NCBI RefSeq assembly: GCF_001042615.1
Contig: NZ_AP012327.1
Location: 992,001 to 1,056,000, forward strand
Origin: Bifidobacterium catenulatum subsp. kashiwanohense JCM 15439 = DSM 21854
GTDB taxonomy: Bacteria > Actinomycetota > Actinomycetes > Actinomycetales > Bifidobacteriaceae
Length of the DNA: 64,000 nucleotides
Reading direction: 5' to 3'
Within the stretch, counting starts at the first letter, position 1. Each line of letters starts with the position of its first letter. The position numbers were made by a program, and so were the translations under genes. Positions 38,056 through 47,483 of the stretch are shown piece after piece. A model generated the notes under the pieces. The model had not been told where the DNA came from. It worked only from the letters and a program-made list of their open reading frames with translations, and searched no databases.

Positions 38056-39179
38056 CTGAACAGAATCATCACGATCCGGCAGAGCTCGACAAGCTCACCG
38101 AGAAGTTCACCGTGCTCCCGAACGAAAACCCGGCCTCCGACGCCAAGCGTGCCGAACTCATCGACAAGCCGGCATTCGGTCAGGTCTTCTCCGACAATAT
38201 GGCCCACATGACTTGGACCAAGGGCGAAGGCTGGGGAGACCGTCGCATCGAGCCGTATGCGCCGCTGAAGATGGACCCGGGCGCATCCGTTCTGCACTAC
38301 GCTCAGGAATGCTTCGAAGGCCTGAAGGCCTACCGTCACGCCGACGGCTCCACTTGGCTGTTCCGCCCGGATGCGAACGCCGAGCGTTTCCAGAACTCCG
38401 CCAAGCGTCTGTACCTGCCGGAACTGCCGATCGACGATTTCATTGGTTCCGTGGCCGCTCTTGTCAAGCGTGACGTGAACTGGGTTCCGACCCGCCGCGA
38501 GTACACCCTGTACATGCGTCCGTTCATGTTCGCTTCCGAGCCGTTCCTCGGCGTGCGTGCTCCGCAGGAAGTGGACTACTGCGTGATCGCATCCCCGTCC
38601 GGCCCGTACTTCCCGGGCGGCGTGAAGCCGGTCAGCATCTGGGTTGAAGACAAGTGGTTCCGCACCGGTCCTGGCGGTACTGGCTTCGCCAAGTGCGGTG
38701 GCAACTATGCTGCATCTCTGCTGGGCGAATACACCGGCATCGACCACGGCTGCGAGCAGGTCTGCTTCGTCGACGCCGCCACCAAGACCTACCTTGAGGA
38801 GCTTGGCGGCATGAACATGATGGTCGTGCACAAGGACGGCCACGTGGAGACCCCGTCTCTGACCGGCAACATTCTGCCGGGCGTGACCCGTCGCTCCCTG
38901 ATTCAGCTCATTCAGGACAACGGCCACGACGTGGTCGAAACCATGATCGCCCTGGACCAGCTGCTCGAAGACATCAAGTCCGGCGAAGTCACCGAGGTGT
39001 TCGCTTGCGGTACCGCAGCCATCATCACCCCAATCGGTCGTTTCAAGTCCGAGAAGTTCGATGTGACCGTTGCCGACGGCAACTCCGGCGAATTCACCGT
39101 GAACCTGCGCAACCAGCTGCTGGGCATCCAGCTTGGCGAGATCGAAGATCCGCACAACTGGATGTGGAAGGTCTGCTGA
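38052..39179 (+). CDS. ilvE: Branched-chain amino acid aminotransferase
   Basis: PLP enzyme interconverting Val, Leu and Ile with their 2-oxo acids. Fold-type IV; the PLP Lys is K214 in GTGFAKCGGNYAAS. Other signatures: YAQECFEGLKAYRHADGS near residue 80 and FACGTAAIITPIG about 60 residues from the end. 375 aa, the long actinobacterial form. The GAAGAAG site lies only a few nt before the ATG. A large hairpin follows the gene. Confidence 0.96.
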   Translation: MTEQNHHDPAELDKLTEKFTVLPNENPASDAKRAELIDKPAFGQVFSDNMAHMTWTKGEGWGDRRIEPYAPLKMDPGASVLHYAQECFEGLKAYRHADGSTWLFRPDANAERFQNSAKRLYLPELPIDDFIGSVAALVKRDVNWVPTRREYTLYMRPFMFASEPFLGVRAPQEVDYCVIASPSGPYFPGGVKPVSIWVEDKWFRTGPGGTGFAKCGGNYAASLLGEYTGIDHGCEQVCFVDAATKTYLEELGGMNMMVVHKDGHVETPSLTGNILPGVTRRSLIQLIQDNGHDVVETMIALDQLLEDIKSGEVTEVFACGTAAIITPIGRFKSEKFDVTVADGNSGEFTVNLRNQLLGIQLGEIEDPHNWMWKVC

Positions 39180-39213
39180 TTTTTCTCGACTGACTTTCAT
39201 GGGTTCTGACCCT

Positions 39214-39308
39214 GCGTGAGGGCGGAACATATGTTGCTCGACACACTCAAGGCCGTTCGGCCAAGCCTACGGTCGGGCAACACATGTTCCGTCCTCACGC
39301 TTTGTTTG
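39214..39308 (+). terminator. Very long hairpin after ilvE
   Basis: Arms of 29 nt (39214-39242 and 39272-39300) pair with one A-C mismatch and two G-T pairs. The 29-nt loop contains a smaller GGCC-GTTC-GGCC hairpin. The run TTTGTTTGTG follows. Much longer than the window's other terminators. Confidence 0.75.
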
Positions 39309-39353
39309 TGTACGATGGGAAGTCGCGAAATCCGAAAGCGAGGGAAGGGAAGC

Positions 39354-40103
39354 ATGCCGGTGGCGTTGGAGAGTAATGCCTTCTTTTGGGGGATTGAATA
39401 TTTGGCGACGTTCTGCTGCGGCATGTGCGGCGGACTTGCCGCCGTGCGCAAAGGCTACGACATTTTCGCGATTCTTGTCACCACATGGCTTACCGCACTG
39501 GGGGGAGGCATCATCCGTGACTTGCTGTTGGGTATTTCGCCACCAGTCGGCGTGTCAGACAAGGGTTTGGTGATCGTCGCGTTGCTCGCTTCTGTGGCTG
39601 TAGCGGTGTGCCATCCCGAAATCAATAAGCTCAAATGGTCCATGCTTTCATTGGATGCTCTGGCATTGGGATTGTATGCAGTCAACGGTACCAGCAAAGC
39701 CATGATGTACCACACTTCAGGCATGACCGCGGTTTTTCTGGGCATGTTCACCGCGCTTGGCGGTGGGCTGATTCGAGACATGCTCATCAACGAAGTGCCG
39801 ATGGTGATTCGTGACAAACATTGGTATGCGGTTCCATCCGCCGTGGGATGCGTACTGACGGTGCTTGTCTGCAAAGGCGTGGACGCTGGAATCGTCAGTT
39901 TTCCAGCCGAAGTGGTGCTTGATCTGCTGATTGTCGCGTTGATGGTCGGCATGCGATTGGTATCGGTGATTTTCGACATTCAGCTTCCGGGAGCGCTGGT
40001 GCGTCATAATACATATCTGCCAAGTGAAGCGATATATTTGAAACGGCCGGTCATTCATTCTGATAAGGATTCCGAAAAACGCAAGTGTGATAAGCGCAAG
40101 TAG
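39354..40103 (+). CDS. TRIC-type (UPF0126) membrane channel
   Basis: Probable trimeric intracellular cation channel-like membrane protein. Two copies of the family's half-repeat are visible, each with a glycine-rich helix break: TALGGGIIRDLLLG (about residue 43) and TALGGGLIRDMLIN (about residue 138). Around six or seven hydrophobic helices. The start at MPVALESN follows AGGGAAGGGAAG; upstream in-frame residues fall inside the hairpin and are excluded. 249 aa with a Lys-rich tail. Confidence 0.9.
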   Translation: MPVALESNAFFWGIEYLATFCCGMCGGLAAVRKGYDIFAILVTTWLTALGGGIIRDLLLGISPPVGVSDKGLVIVALLASVAVAVCHPEINKLKWSMLSLDALALGLYAVNGTSKAMMYHTSGMTAVFLGMFTALGGGLIRDMLINEVPMVIRDKHWYAVPSAVGCVLTVLVCKGVDAGIVSFPAEVVLDLLIVALMVGMRLVSVIFDIQLPGALVRHNTYLPSEAIYLKRPVIHSDKDSEKRKCDKRK

Positions 40104-40146
40104 CGGCAGTGAGATAGTAATTAAACGTAAAAGATATTTGCGTAAC

Positions 40147-40182
40147 AAAAAACCCGCAGGAAAGAACCTGCGGGTTTTTTGT
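40147..40182. terminator. Bidirectional terminator
   Basis: AAAAAACCCGCAGG (40147-40160) with CCTGCGGGTTTTTT (40167-40180), 6-nt loop. Serves the TRIC gene on plus and rpsT on minus. Confidence 0.93.
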
Positions 40183-40202
40183 TAGCTTTGAGCTTCTAAA
40201 AC

Positions 40203-40463
40203 TCAGAGAGCGTTAATGGCCACGGCAAGACCGGACTTGCGGTTAGCAGCCTGGTTCTTGTGGATTACGCCAGCGCCAGCAGCCTTGTCGAGCTTCTGAG
40301 CTGCGACCTTGTAGGCGGCTTCTGCTGCGGACTTATCGCCGGCGGCGATAGCTTCGCGGGTGGCGCGAACGGCAGTCTTCAGGCTGGACTTCACGGCCAC
40401 GTTGCGCTTGTGGGCCTTCTCGTTGGTGAGAACGCGCTTCTTCTGCGACTTGATGTTTGCCAC
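40203..40463 (-). CDS. rpsT: 30S ribosomal protein S20
   Basis: Helical primary binder of 16S rRNA. 86 aa, with the S20 start [20 protein letters not shown] and [22 protein letters not shown] near the C-terminus. It is divergent from lepA. Confidence 0.98.
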   Translation of the reverse strand: MANIKSQKKRVLTNEKAHKRNVAVKSSLKTAVRATREAIAAGDKSAAEAAYKVAAQKLDKAAGAGVIHKNQAANRKSGLAVAINAL

Positions 40464-40619
40464 TATTTCTCCAAACGACGTTTTCTATAAGGACATACAA
40501 ACGATGATGATAACATGGCGCGCGGATAAATCGCCAACGGGCTCAGGAGTGTCGCGACTCACCATGCCGATACTAGCAGTTAGAATCGTTTGCGTCGAGT
40601 ATTTCAAGAGGAGGATGGC

Positions 40620-42500
40620 GTGAGCCAGCAGCATAACCAGCCCGGTTTCACCGATCAGTCGTTGATTCGCAATTTCTGCATCATCGCGCATATCGATCAC
40701 GGCAAGTCTACGGTGGCAGACCGTATTCTGCAGCTCAGCGGCATCGTGCCCGAACGTGAGATGCGTGATCGTTTTCTGGACCGCATGGATATTGAGCAGG
40801 AGCGTGGCATCACCATCAAATCGCAGGCCGTGCGCGTGCCGTGGACGTTCGACGGCACCGAATACACTCTCGGCATGATCGACACTCCAGGTCACGTCGA
40901 TTTCACCTACGAGGTTTCCCGCGCACTCGCCGCATGTGAGGGTGCCGTGCTGCTTGTTGACGCGACGCAGGGCATCGAAGCGCAGACCCTGTCGAACCTG
41001 TACATGGCCATTGACCACGATCTGGCCATCATTCCTGTACTGAACAAAATAGATCTTCCCAGCGCGGAACCAGACAAGCATGCCGAAGAAATCGCAGGCC
41101 TGATTGGCTGCGATCCTTCCGAAGTGCTGCGTGTGTCCGGTAAAACCGGTGAAGGCGTGTCCGAACTGCTTGACCGTATCGTTGCCGACGTTCCGGCGCC
41201 GACTGGAGATCCGGATGCGCCCGCACGTGCGTTGATCTTCGATTCCGTCTACGACTCTTACCGCGGTATCGTCACCTACATTCGTATGGTCGATGGCGAG
41301 CTGCGTTCCCGTGAGAAACTGCACATGATGGGTATCGGCATGACCCATGATCCGATTGAAATCGGCGTGATCAGTCCAGACATGATGCCTACGAAGGCGC
41401 TTGGCGCGGGCGAAGTCGGCTATGTGATCACCGGCGCGAAGGATGTCAGCCAGTCCAAAGTGGGCGACACCATCACGTCTGCGCTCAAGCCCGCAGCCGA
41501 TCCGCTCGAAGGCTACCGTGACCCACAGCCCATGGTCTACGCGGGTCTGTTCCCCATCGACAACGCGCAGTATCCGGAACTCCGTGAGGCGCTCGATAAG
41601 CTCAAGCTCAACGATGCGGCCCTGATTTATGAGCCGGAAACGTCTGTGGCGCTAGGCTTTGGCTTCCGCTGCGGCTTCCTTGGCCTGCTGCATATGGAGA
41701 TCGTGACCGAACGACTGAGCCGCGAATTCAATCTTGATCTGATCTCCACCGCGCCGAACGTGCCGTACGAGGTCACTGCGGAAGACAATTCCGTGTATCG
41801 TGTGACTAATCCGAGTGAATTCCCCGACGGCAAGATCAAGCAGATCGTCGAACCGATGGTTGCCGCCGACATCATCACTCCGAAGGAATTCATCGGCGCC
41901 GTCATGGACTTGTGCCAGGACCATCGTGGCCAAATGGGCACCATGGAGTACATTTCCGCCGACCGTGTGGAAATGCATTATCGCATTCCGTTGGCCGAAA
42001 TCGTGTTCGACTTCTTCGACCAGTTGAAGAGCCGCACCAAGGGTTACGCGTCGCTTGACTACCATGAGGACGGCGAACAGTCCGCCGATCTGGTGAAGGT
42101 TGACATTCTCATCCAGGGTGAGAAGGTCGATGCGTTCAGCGCCATCGTGCATAAGGATAAGGCGTATTCCTACGGTGTGATGATGACGAAGAAGCTGCGT
42201 GAGCTCATTCCTCGCCAGCAGTTCGAAATCCCGATTCAGGCCGCCATCGGTTCCCGCATCATCGCACGCGAGAACATTCGCGCCTTGCGCAAGGACGTGC
42301 TTGCCAAGTGTTATGGCGGCGACATTTCCCGTAAGCGCAAGCTGCTCGAAAAGCAGAAGGCCGGCAAGAAGCGCATGAAGATGCTCGGCCATGTCGAGGT
42401 GCCGCAGGAGGCGTTCATCGCCGCATTGTCGACCGGAGAGACCGGCAATGACCGTGACACCAAAGACAAGATTCGTGCGGCTCAGAAGACCGAAGGCTGA
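40620..42500 (+). CDS. lepA: Elongation factor 4 (LepA)
   Basis: Ribosome-associated translational GTPase. G1 AHIDHGKST near residue 24, switch DTPGHVDF and G4 NKIDLP are visible; domain C-terminal to them carries the LepA-specific [20 protein letters not shown] and [21 protein letters not shown] tail. 626 aa. GTG start at 40620 with AGAGGAGG upstream. The stop TGATG overlaps the ATG of a broken hemW copy. Confidence 0.97.
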   Translation: MSQQHNQPGFTDQSLIRNFCIIAHIDHGKSTVADRILQLSGIVPEREMRDRFLDRMDIEQERGITIKSQAVRVPWTFDGTEYTLGMIDTPGHVDFTYEVSRALAACEGAVLLVDATQGIEAQTLSNLYMAIDHDLAIIPVLNKIDLPSAEPDKHAEEIAGLIGCDPSEVLRVSGKTGEGVSELLDRIVADVPAPTGDPDAPARALIFDSVYDSYRGIVTYIRMVDGELRSREKLHMMGIGMTHDPIEIGVISPDMMPTKALGAGEVGYVITGAKDVSQSKVGDTITSALKPAADPLEGYRDPQPMVYAGLFPIDNAQYPELREALDKLKLNDAALIYEPETSVALGFGFRCGFLGLLHMEIVTERLSREFNLDLISTAPNVPYEVTAEDNSVYRVTNPSEFPDGKIKQIVEPMVAADIITPKEFIGAVMDLCQDHRGQMGTMEYISADRVEMHYRIPLAEIVFDFFDQLKSRTKGYASLDYHEDGEQSADLVKVDILIQGEKVDAFSAIVHKDKAYSYGVMMTKKLRELIPRQQFEIPIQAAIGSRIIARENIRALRKDVLAKCYGGDISRKRKLLEKQKAGKKRMKMLGHVEVPQEAFIAALSTGETGNDRDTKDKIRAAQKTEG

Positions 42501-42640
42501 TGTTCGAAGTCTACATTCATGTGCCATTCTGCATGCGTTGCCGAGCCGTGAAGCGGGAAGCCCGGTGGGCTTCCCGTAGGCGAGGGGAGCGGCTTGCCGC
42601 GACGGCAGCGGCGCGGAGGTGCGTGTGCTTTGACGTATGA
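42500..42640 (+). pseudogene. Broken duplicate of the hemW start
   Basis: ATG at 42500 overlaps the lepA stop (TGATG) and opens [19 protein letters not shown], which matches the hemW N-terminus (YEIYVHVPFCMR) but lacks its CxxxCxxC and diverges after it, running to TGA at 42640. A 22-nt stretch at 42516-42537 is identical to 42649-42670, 133 nt apart. Between them, CGGGAAGCCC (42554-42563) pairs with GGGCTTCCCG (42567-42576) in a 10-bp stem. Confidence 0.8.
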
Positions 42641-43838
42641 AATTTATGTTCATGTGCCATTCTGCATGCGCCGCTGCGGTTATTGTGATTTCAACACGTA
42701 TACCGCCGTCGACATGGGGGCGGGCGCATCGCGCGGCAACTACGCCAACATGGTGATTCGCGAGATGTCGATCGTTCGCGATTGGCAGATCGCGCACGGC
42801 ATTGACGAACCGGAAGCGGCCACCGTCTTCTTCGGCGGTGGCACGCCCACGATTCTGAAAGCCTCGGATCTGGTGGCCATGCTGAATGCCGTGCGCGATA
42901 CGTGGGGCATTGCCGAGAACGCGGAAATCACCACCGAAGCGAATCCGGACACGGTGAACGCCGATTATGTGAAAGAACTGGCGGACGGCGGATTCAACCG
43001 CATCTCTTTCGGCATGCAGTCGGCCGTGCCAAGCGTGCTGAAAATATTGGATCGTACGCACACTCCGGCCAATGTGGCGGCAGGAATCGCCGTGGCAAAT
43101 GCTGTCGGCATGCGTTCCAGCGTGGATTTGATTTACGGTGCGCCGGGGGAGAGTCTTGATGATTGGCGTGCTTCCGTACGCACGGCGATCGATTTAGGCG
43201 TCAACCATATTTCAGCATATGCGTTGACCGTTGCACCGAACACGAAAATGGGACGTCAGATCGCGGCAGGAACATTGCCTACGCCCGATGATGACGATGA
43301 GGCAATCAAATATGAGATCGCCGACGATCTGTTGAGCGCGGCCGGTCTTGAATGGTATGAAATCAGCAATTGGGCACGGCCTGGTTATGAATCGCAGCAT
43401 AATCTCGGCTACTGGCGCAATATCGACTGGGCCGGACTCGGACCGGGCGCGCACAGCCACTATGGCAATGTGCTGGATGTCGAACAGTCTACGCCGGAGG
43501 AAAAAACCGAAACAGTCAAAACTTCAGGCTTACGCAGCTGGGATATCGCACATCCGCGCATGTGGGGCCAGGCTATCAACGCCGGCGATATGCCATGGTC
43601 GGGACGCGAACGAATCTCCAACGAGGAGAACCTCGAAGAAATCATCATGCTTGGTCTGCGCATACGTGAGGGCCTTGATTTGAGCCTTCTCGGAAACACG
43701 GTTGATATGACTCGCGTTCAACCCATGGAAGACGAAGGTCTTATCATGATCCGCGACGGACGTGTGATTCCAACCCGAACCGGACGCTTGCTCAACGACA
43801 CCATCATCGAGCGTTTCTTTGATGCCTGCTCGTTGTAA
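42630..43838 (+). CDS. hemW: Radical SAM heme chaperone HemW
   Basis: Radical-SAM protein that binds heme and a [4Fe-4S] cluster (HemN-related, lacking coproporphyrinogen oxidase activity). The cluster motif is C12-x3-C16-x2-C19 in FCMRRCGYC. The start is read as TTG at 42630 with GGAGG at 42615-42619; the earlier ATG at 42500 gives only the broken copy. About 402 aa. SAM-binding GGGTPT appears near residue 70. Fe-S supply would come from the suf operon. Confidence 0.9.
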   Translation: MTYEIYVHVPFCMRRCGYCDFNTYTAVDMGAGASRGNYANMVIREMSIVRDWQIAHGIDEPEAATVFFGGGTPTILKASDLVAMLNAVRDTWGIAENAEITTEANPDTVNADYVKELADGGFNRISFGMQSAVPSVLKILDRTHTPANVAAGIAVANAVGMRSSVDLIYGAPGESLDDWRASVRTAIDLGVNHISAYALTVAPNTKMGRQIAAGTLPTPDDDDEAIKYEIADDLLSAAGLEWYEISNWARPGYESQHNLGYWRNIDWAGLGPGAHSHYGNVLDVEQSTPEEKTETVKTSGLRSWDIAHPRMWGQAINAGDMPWSGRERISNEENLEEIIMLGLRIREGLDLSLLGNTVDMTRVQPMEDEGLIMIRDGRVIPTRTGRLLNDTIIERFFDACSL

Positions 43839-43937
43839 TGCCGATAATCCTCTGACGAATTGGTTTTAGATGACCCATCTTGGTATGGGCGGATACAGTG
43901 TGCAGATTGAAACGGGCCTCGGATGCAGGTTGTTGCA

Positions 43938-43966
43938 TTCTAGGCTCGATGGCATAGAGCCTAGAA
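43938..43966. other. Stem-loop between hemW and the SDR gene
   Basis: TTCTAGGCTC (43938-43947) pairs with GAGCCTAGAA (43957-43966), 9-nt loop. No T-run follows on either strand, so terminator function is uncertain. Confidence 0.45.
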
Positions 43967-43991
43967 CGAGGCTGTCACCGGATGTTCGTAA

Positions 43992-44789
43992 TCAGCTCAT
44001 CGTGAGTCCGCCATCGACATGCAATGTCTGTCCGGTGATGAAACGTGCATCCTCGCCCACCAGCATCGCTACGCCCCCTGCGATGTCGCCGGTGGTGGCG
44101 AGCCGTCCCAAAGGCGTCTGTTCGATGATATGTTCGCGAATATCTTCAGTAGTGGCGCGGCTTGAATCCGTGCCTACGGTCAGACCTGCGGCGATGGCAT
44201 TCACCGTGATACCCCACGCGCCGGCTTCCTGCGCCAGCGAGCGTGTGAGTCCGATGAGTGCGCCTTTGGCGGCTATGTAGTCGTGGTAGGGGACGATGGG
44301 GCTGTCGACGAGATTGCTGGAGATGTTGACGATACGTCCCCATGATTGGCGTCGCATGTATGGCAATGTGGCTGTGCAGGTGTTGTAGGTGCCTTTGAGA
44401 CATCCTTCGAGTTGGATTGCGTAGTCGTTCCAGCCGGTGTTACTGAAGGTGTTGCGGTTGCGTGGGTCGAACGAGTAGTGGCTGAGCGCGTTGTTGATGA
44501 GGATGTCGATGCCGCCGAAGGTGTTGGCTGTGGTTTGTGCGAGTTCGTTGACTTGGGTTTCGTCGGTCACGTCGGCTTTGCATGTGATGACGCGTCCTTG
44601 TGCGTCCGCGTCGTTTTCGATGTGTTGCTTGGTGTGTTGGGCGCGTTCGTCGTTGCTTAGGTAGTCGATGGTCACGTTGGCGCCGAGTTGTGCGAGTCTG
44701 AGTGTGATTGCGGCGCCGATGCCTCGGCTTGCGCCGGTGATGATGGCGGTTTTGCCGGTGAGTGGCCGGTGTTCGGATTGCTGGTTCAC
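43992..44789 (-). CDS. SDR-family oxidoreductase (3-oxoacyl-ACP reductase-like)
   Basis: NAD(P)H-dependent oxidoreductase. Cofactor loop TGASRGIGAA at residues 18-27, catalytic Ser near 157, Tyr171 and Lys175 in YHDYIAAKG. About 265 aa. The GTG start at 44789, with AAAGGA 6 nt upstream, is preferred to a longer frame that runs into the luxC-like gene. Last gene of the luxE-luxC-SDR unit, 16 nt after luxC. FabG-like, but whether it acts on acyl-ACP or on the LuxC product is open. Confidence 0.88.
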   Translation of the reverse strand: MNQQSEHRPLTGKTAIITGASRGIGAAITLRLAQLGANVTIDYLSNDERAQHTKQHIENDADAQGRVITCKADVTDETQVNELAQTTANTFGGIDILINNALSHYSFDPRNRNTFSNTGWNDYAIQLEGCLKGTYNTCTATLPYMRRQSWGRIVNISSNLVDSPIVPYHDYIAAKGALIGLTRSLAQEAGAWGITVNAIAAGLTVGTDSSRATTEDIREHIIEQTPLGRLATTGDIAGGVAMLVGEDARFITGQTLHVDGGLTMS

Positions 44790-44805
44790 GTAAGGTCCTT
44801 TGGGA

Positions 44806-46305
44806 TTATTCGTAGTCGATGTCGAAGGTGTCGGCGTAACGGTCGGTGTTGCGTTCGATGTCGACGGCTCTGACGAGGTCGAGGATGTTGAATCCACCGT
44901 CGTGGTGCCATCCGGATTTCGCGCGGTTCATTTCTCCGACGGGGCAGATGCGGTCGATGCCGTATTCGCCCACTTGTTGCGCGAGTGCGAACAGTCTGGA
45001 TGAGCTTGTGGCGATCGCGCAGGTTTGCAGCCACTCGCGGTAGGGTTTCAGTGTGGGCAGCGCGTGTTCGAGTTGGTCCACGGCGACGATGTTGATGGTG
45101 CGGTTGAGCGGTGTCGCCAACGAGGGAAGACTACTGGTGTTGGGGTAGCAGAGCACGGTCCAGTCGGTGCCTTGCGGCGATTCGATGACGAACGGCGCCT
45201 GTGGGTCGGCCTGTGCGGCGCTGTCTGGAGTCATGGACGTCATAAACAGCGCTTGCATCTCGGTTTGAGAGCGTGCCCTGCGGATGGCGAGGGATTCCGT
45301 GTCGGAAGGGGTTGATCGTGGATATTTGCGCTGCTGCGAGTCGAGTTCGCGGGCAAGCAGTTCGGCGGTTTGCGCGGGGGAGATGGCGCCGCCCCGTTCC
45401 ACGAAGATGGTTTGCGGCGCCAAACAGCTTTGTTGGTCGTAGGTGGCCACGTCCACGGCCATGCGGTGCACGGTCTGCACATGCGTGTCCGCGCGCAACG
45501 CTTCGCGGCCAATCAGTGAGAAGCCGATGCGAGCACCATAGCTGAGAAACGGTTTGCCGGTACCGACGCGTGGACGGATGGCTTCAGTGGTGTGCGAAGA
45601 GCCGTAGGCGATTACGGCATTCGCTTCGCCGATCGTCATGTCTTCAAGTTCCACAGTGCCGCCACGCCATGGCACCACGGCCAAAGCGTCAGCAAGATCC
45701 GGATCGATTTGCGCCAAAGAGTGCGCGAAAAGTACGGGCATCAGCGGCTCATCGAACGAGGATTTGCCGATAATCGCGCTTTTCGTCAGCAGACTCATGG
45801 TCATGCTCCACACAGGAATGCCGGGAACGTTGCTGGAGAACACGTGGAACGTCAGATCAGGTCCATACAGGCGCGTGTACCCGCCGGACTTGTTCGGACG
45901 GTATTCGTCCAGCATGCGCGGGCTTGACAGCTCATCGTCGAGAAAACGCAACAGCTCGCGTCTATGAAACATGCGCATGTAGCGTTTCAACTCGATGCGT
46001 GTCATCGTCGCATCATAACCGGTAATGGCGGGAATCAACGATTCGGCAAGCAGACGTTCCTCATAATCGGGATCCGTCCACAATTCCACAGCCTTACCGA
46101 TAACATCCACAATGCGTTCGACGGAATATACCGACAGTGTCTGCAGCCGATTGCGACGTACTGTCCCGCACAAATCACGGATTATTTCCGCAGTGAGCAC
46201 CGGATATCGTAACGTGACCTCACCATGATTGGTGATGATGTCGCGCGTTTCGAAATCTTGAAACACGAAACCGCGCGGCGTATGGAAAATATCGATGATG
46301 CTCAT
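44806..46305 (-). CDS. LuxC-like acyl-CoA/acyl-protein reductase
   Basis: Fatty-acyl reductase family that reduces an acyl thioester to an aldehyde. 499 aa. The active Cys is C294 in YDQQSCLAPQTIF; an upstream HVFSSNVPGIPVWSM near residue 155 is also a LuxC landmark. Overlaps the luxE-like gene by 4 nt, so the two are co-translated. No luxA/luxB (luciferase) or luxD is present, so light production is not the role. Confidence 0.88.
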   Translation of the reverse strand: MSIIDIFHTPRGFVFQDFETRDIITNHGEVTLRYPVLTAEIIRDLCGTVRRNRLQTLSVYSVERIVDVIGKAVELWTDPDYEERLLAESLIPAITGYDATMTRIELKRYMRMFHRRELLRFLDDELSSPRMLDEYRPNKSGGYTRLYGPDLTFHVFSSNVPGIPVWSMTMSLLTKSAIIGKSSFDEPLMPVLFAHSLAQIDPDLADALAVVPWRGGTVELEDMTIGEANAVIAYGSSHTTEAIRPRVGTGKPFLSYGARIGFSLIGREALRADTHVQTVHRMAVDVATYDQQSCLAPQTIFVERGGAISPAQTAELLARELDSQQRKYPRSTPSDTESLAIRRARSQTEMQALFMTSMTPDSAAQADPQAPFVIESPQGTDWTVLCYPNTSSLPSLATPLNRTINIVAVDQLEHALPTLKPYREWLQTCAIATSSSRLFALAQQVGEYGIDRICPVGEMNRAKSGWHHDGGFNILDLVRAVDIERNTDRYADTFDIDYE

Positions 46306-47426
46306 GCGTTCGCCGCCATCACCTCATCGACGGCGATGGAGCAACCACGTGCCTCCGCACCCTTCGCACGACCATTGAGCTCGTAACCGGAATCGGTGCG
46401 CACACCAAGATCTTCGGTCAGAATCGCCAGACAGGAATTCCAATTCGCCAAATCGTAATGCGAGATCACCCCCTGCTCGCCATCGGCGACAGGTGTGAGC
46501 GTTGCCGGATCAAGGAACACGGAACGAACCCACGACGGCGTCGCCTTCAGATAGTTCGACGAACCATCCGTATAGTACGACAGCAGATTCTGATCGTATA
46601 TCTGCGAACTCAACTCCGTCATACCGTACATGTTCACGCAATGCGTGCGTGCGACGCCGAACACCTCAAAGAACTTCGCATACAAATCATCGACGGTCAT
46701 ATCGGTTTTCGTACTCTTGAAACCACCGGTATCGAAAACACGCGAATCCTTCGCCAACGCGTAGGTTTTGCCCCGCTCGACAAGATAGTCGAGCAGATAC
46801 AGATACGCGGACGAAGCGCCCATCAGCATCACCGGCTCGCCGTCCGCCACCGCCTGATCAAGGAACTTTTCCACACCAGCGAAGTCCAGGCCATCCTCAT
46901 GGAAGAAGAAGCCGCTGCCTTCGCTGCCGCACTGCTCCACCGCACGAGTCAGATAGCGGGCCAACGAACCATTATGATTCATCTCCCAGGCAGGGGAGAG
47001 CACCGCGATACGCATGCGCTCACGGTCAGGCATGATGAAATGACGGAACGGGCCGATCATTGACGCATCCCACACCTCAAGATCGGGATGATAGTTGCGT
47101 CCACGCTGACCCGGATGCGTAGTGCCGCTGGTCATGAACACTGCCTCGCAATCATCCTCAGGCACCGAAGTGAGCGTCAGCATCTTGAACCCATCCACCG
47201 GCATCGGCGGAATATCCATCCACTCCGACAATGTCTGCGGGGTCACTCTGCGAGACATGCAATACGCGCGATACTGCATGTTATGAGCGAACTGGAAAGC
47301 GAAAATCTTACGTGCAAGTGCGTCGAACGCCTTATCCGGAGCGATCTCGCAACCATACTTTTCGATGAACTCAAGCACGTTTGCCTTGACTTCCTGCGCG
47401 TCGGCGCCCAACGACATCGATGTCAT
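46302..47426 (-). CDS. LuxE-like acyl-protein synthetase
   Basis: Adenylate-forming enzyme that activates a fatty acid and carries it as an acyl-Cys for transfer to the reductase. 374 aa. FMTSGTTHPGQRGRNYH near residue 97 is the AMP-binding motif, and the C-terminal AEARGCSIAVDE matches LuxE's acyl-accepting Cys (C362). First gene of the unit; GGAAAGGAATA precedes the ATG. Confidence 0.88.
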   Translation of the reverse strand: MTSMSLGADAQEVKANVLEFIEKYGCEIAPDKAFDALARKIFAFQFAHNMQYRAYCMSRRVTPQTLSEWMDIPPMPVDGFKMLTLTSVPEDDCEAVFMTSGTTHPGQRGRNYHPDLEVWDASMIGPFRHFIMPDRERMRIAVLSPAWEMNHNGSLARYLTRAVEQCGSEGSGFFFHEDGLDFAGVEKFLDQAVADGEPVMLMGASSAYLYLLDYLVERGKTYALAKDSRVFDTGGFKSTKTDMTVDDLYAKFFEVFGVARTHCVNMYGMTELSSQIYDQNLLSYYTDGSSNYLKATPSWVRSVFLDPATLTPVADGEQGVISHYDLANWNSCLAILTEDLGVRTDSGYELNGRAKGAEARGCSIAVDEVMAANA

Positions 47427-47483
47427 ATGCGGTATTCCTTTCCATAAAACTTTCTATAAACGATACTGATATTCGAAAGCAAA

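Noticed and set aside
43992..47426. Bacterial luciferase operon
   Set aside because: luxA and luxB are absent, and no luxD or luxG was found next to the unit.
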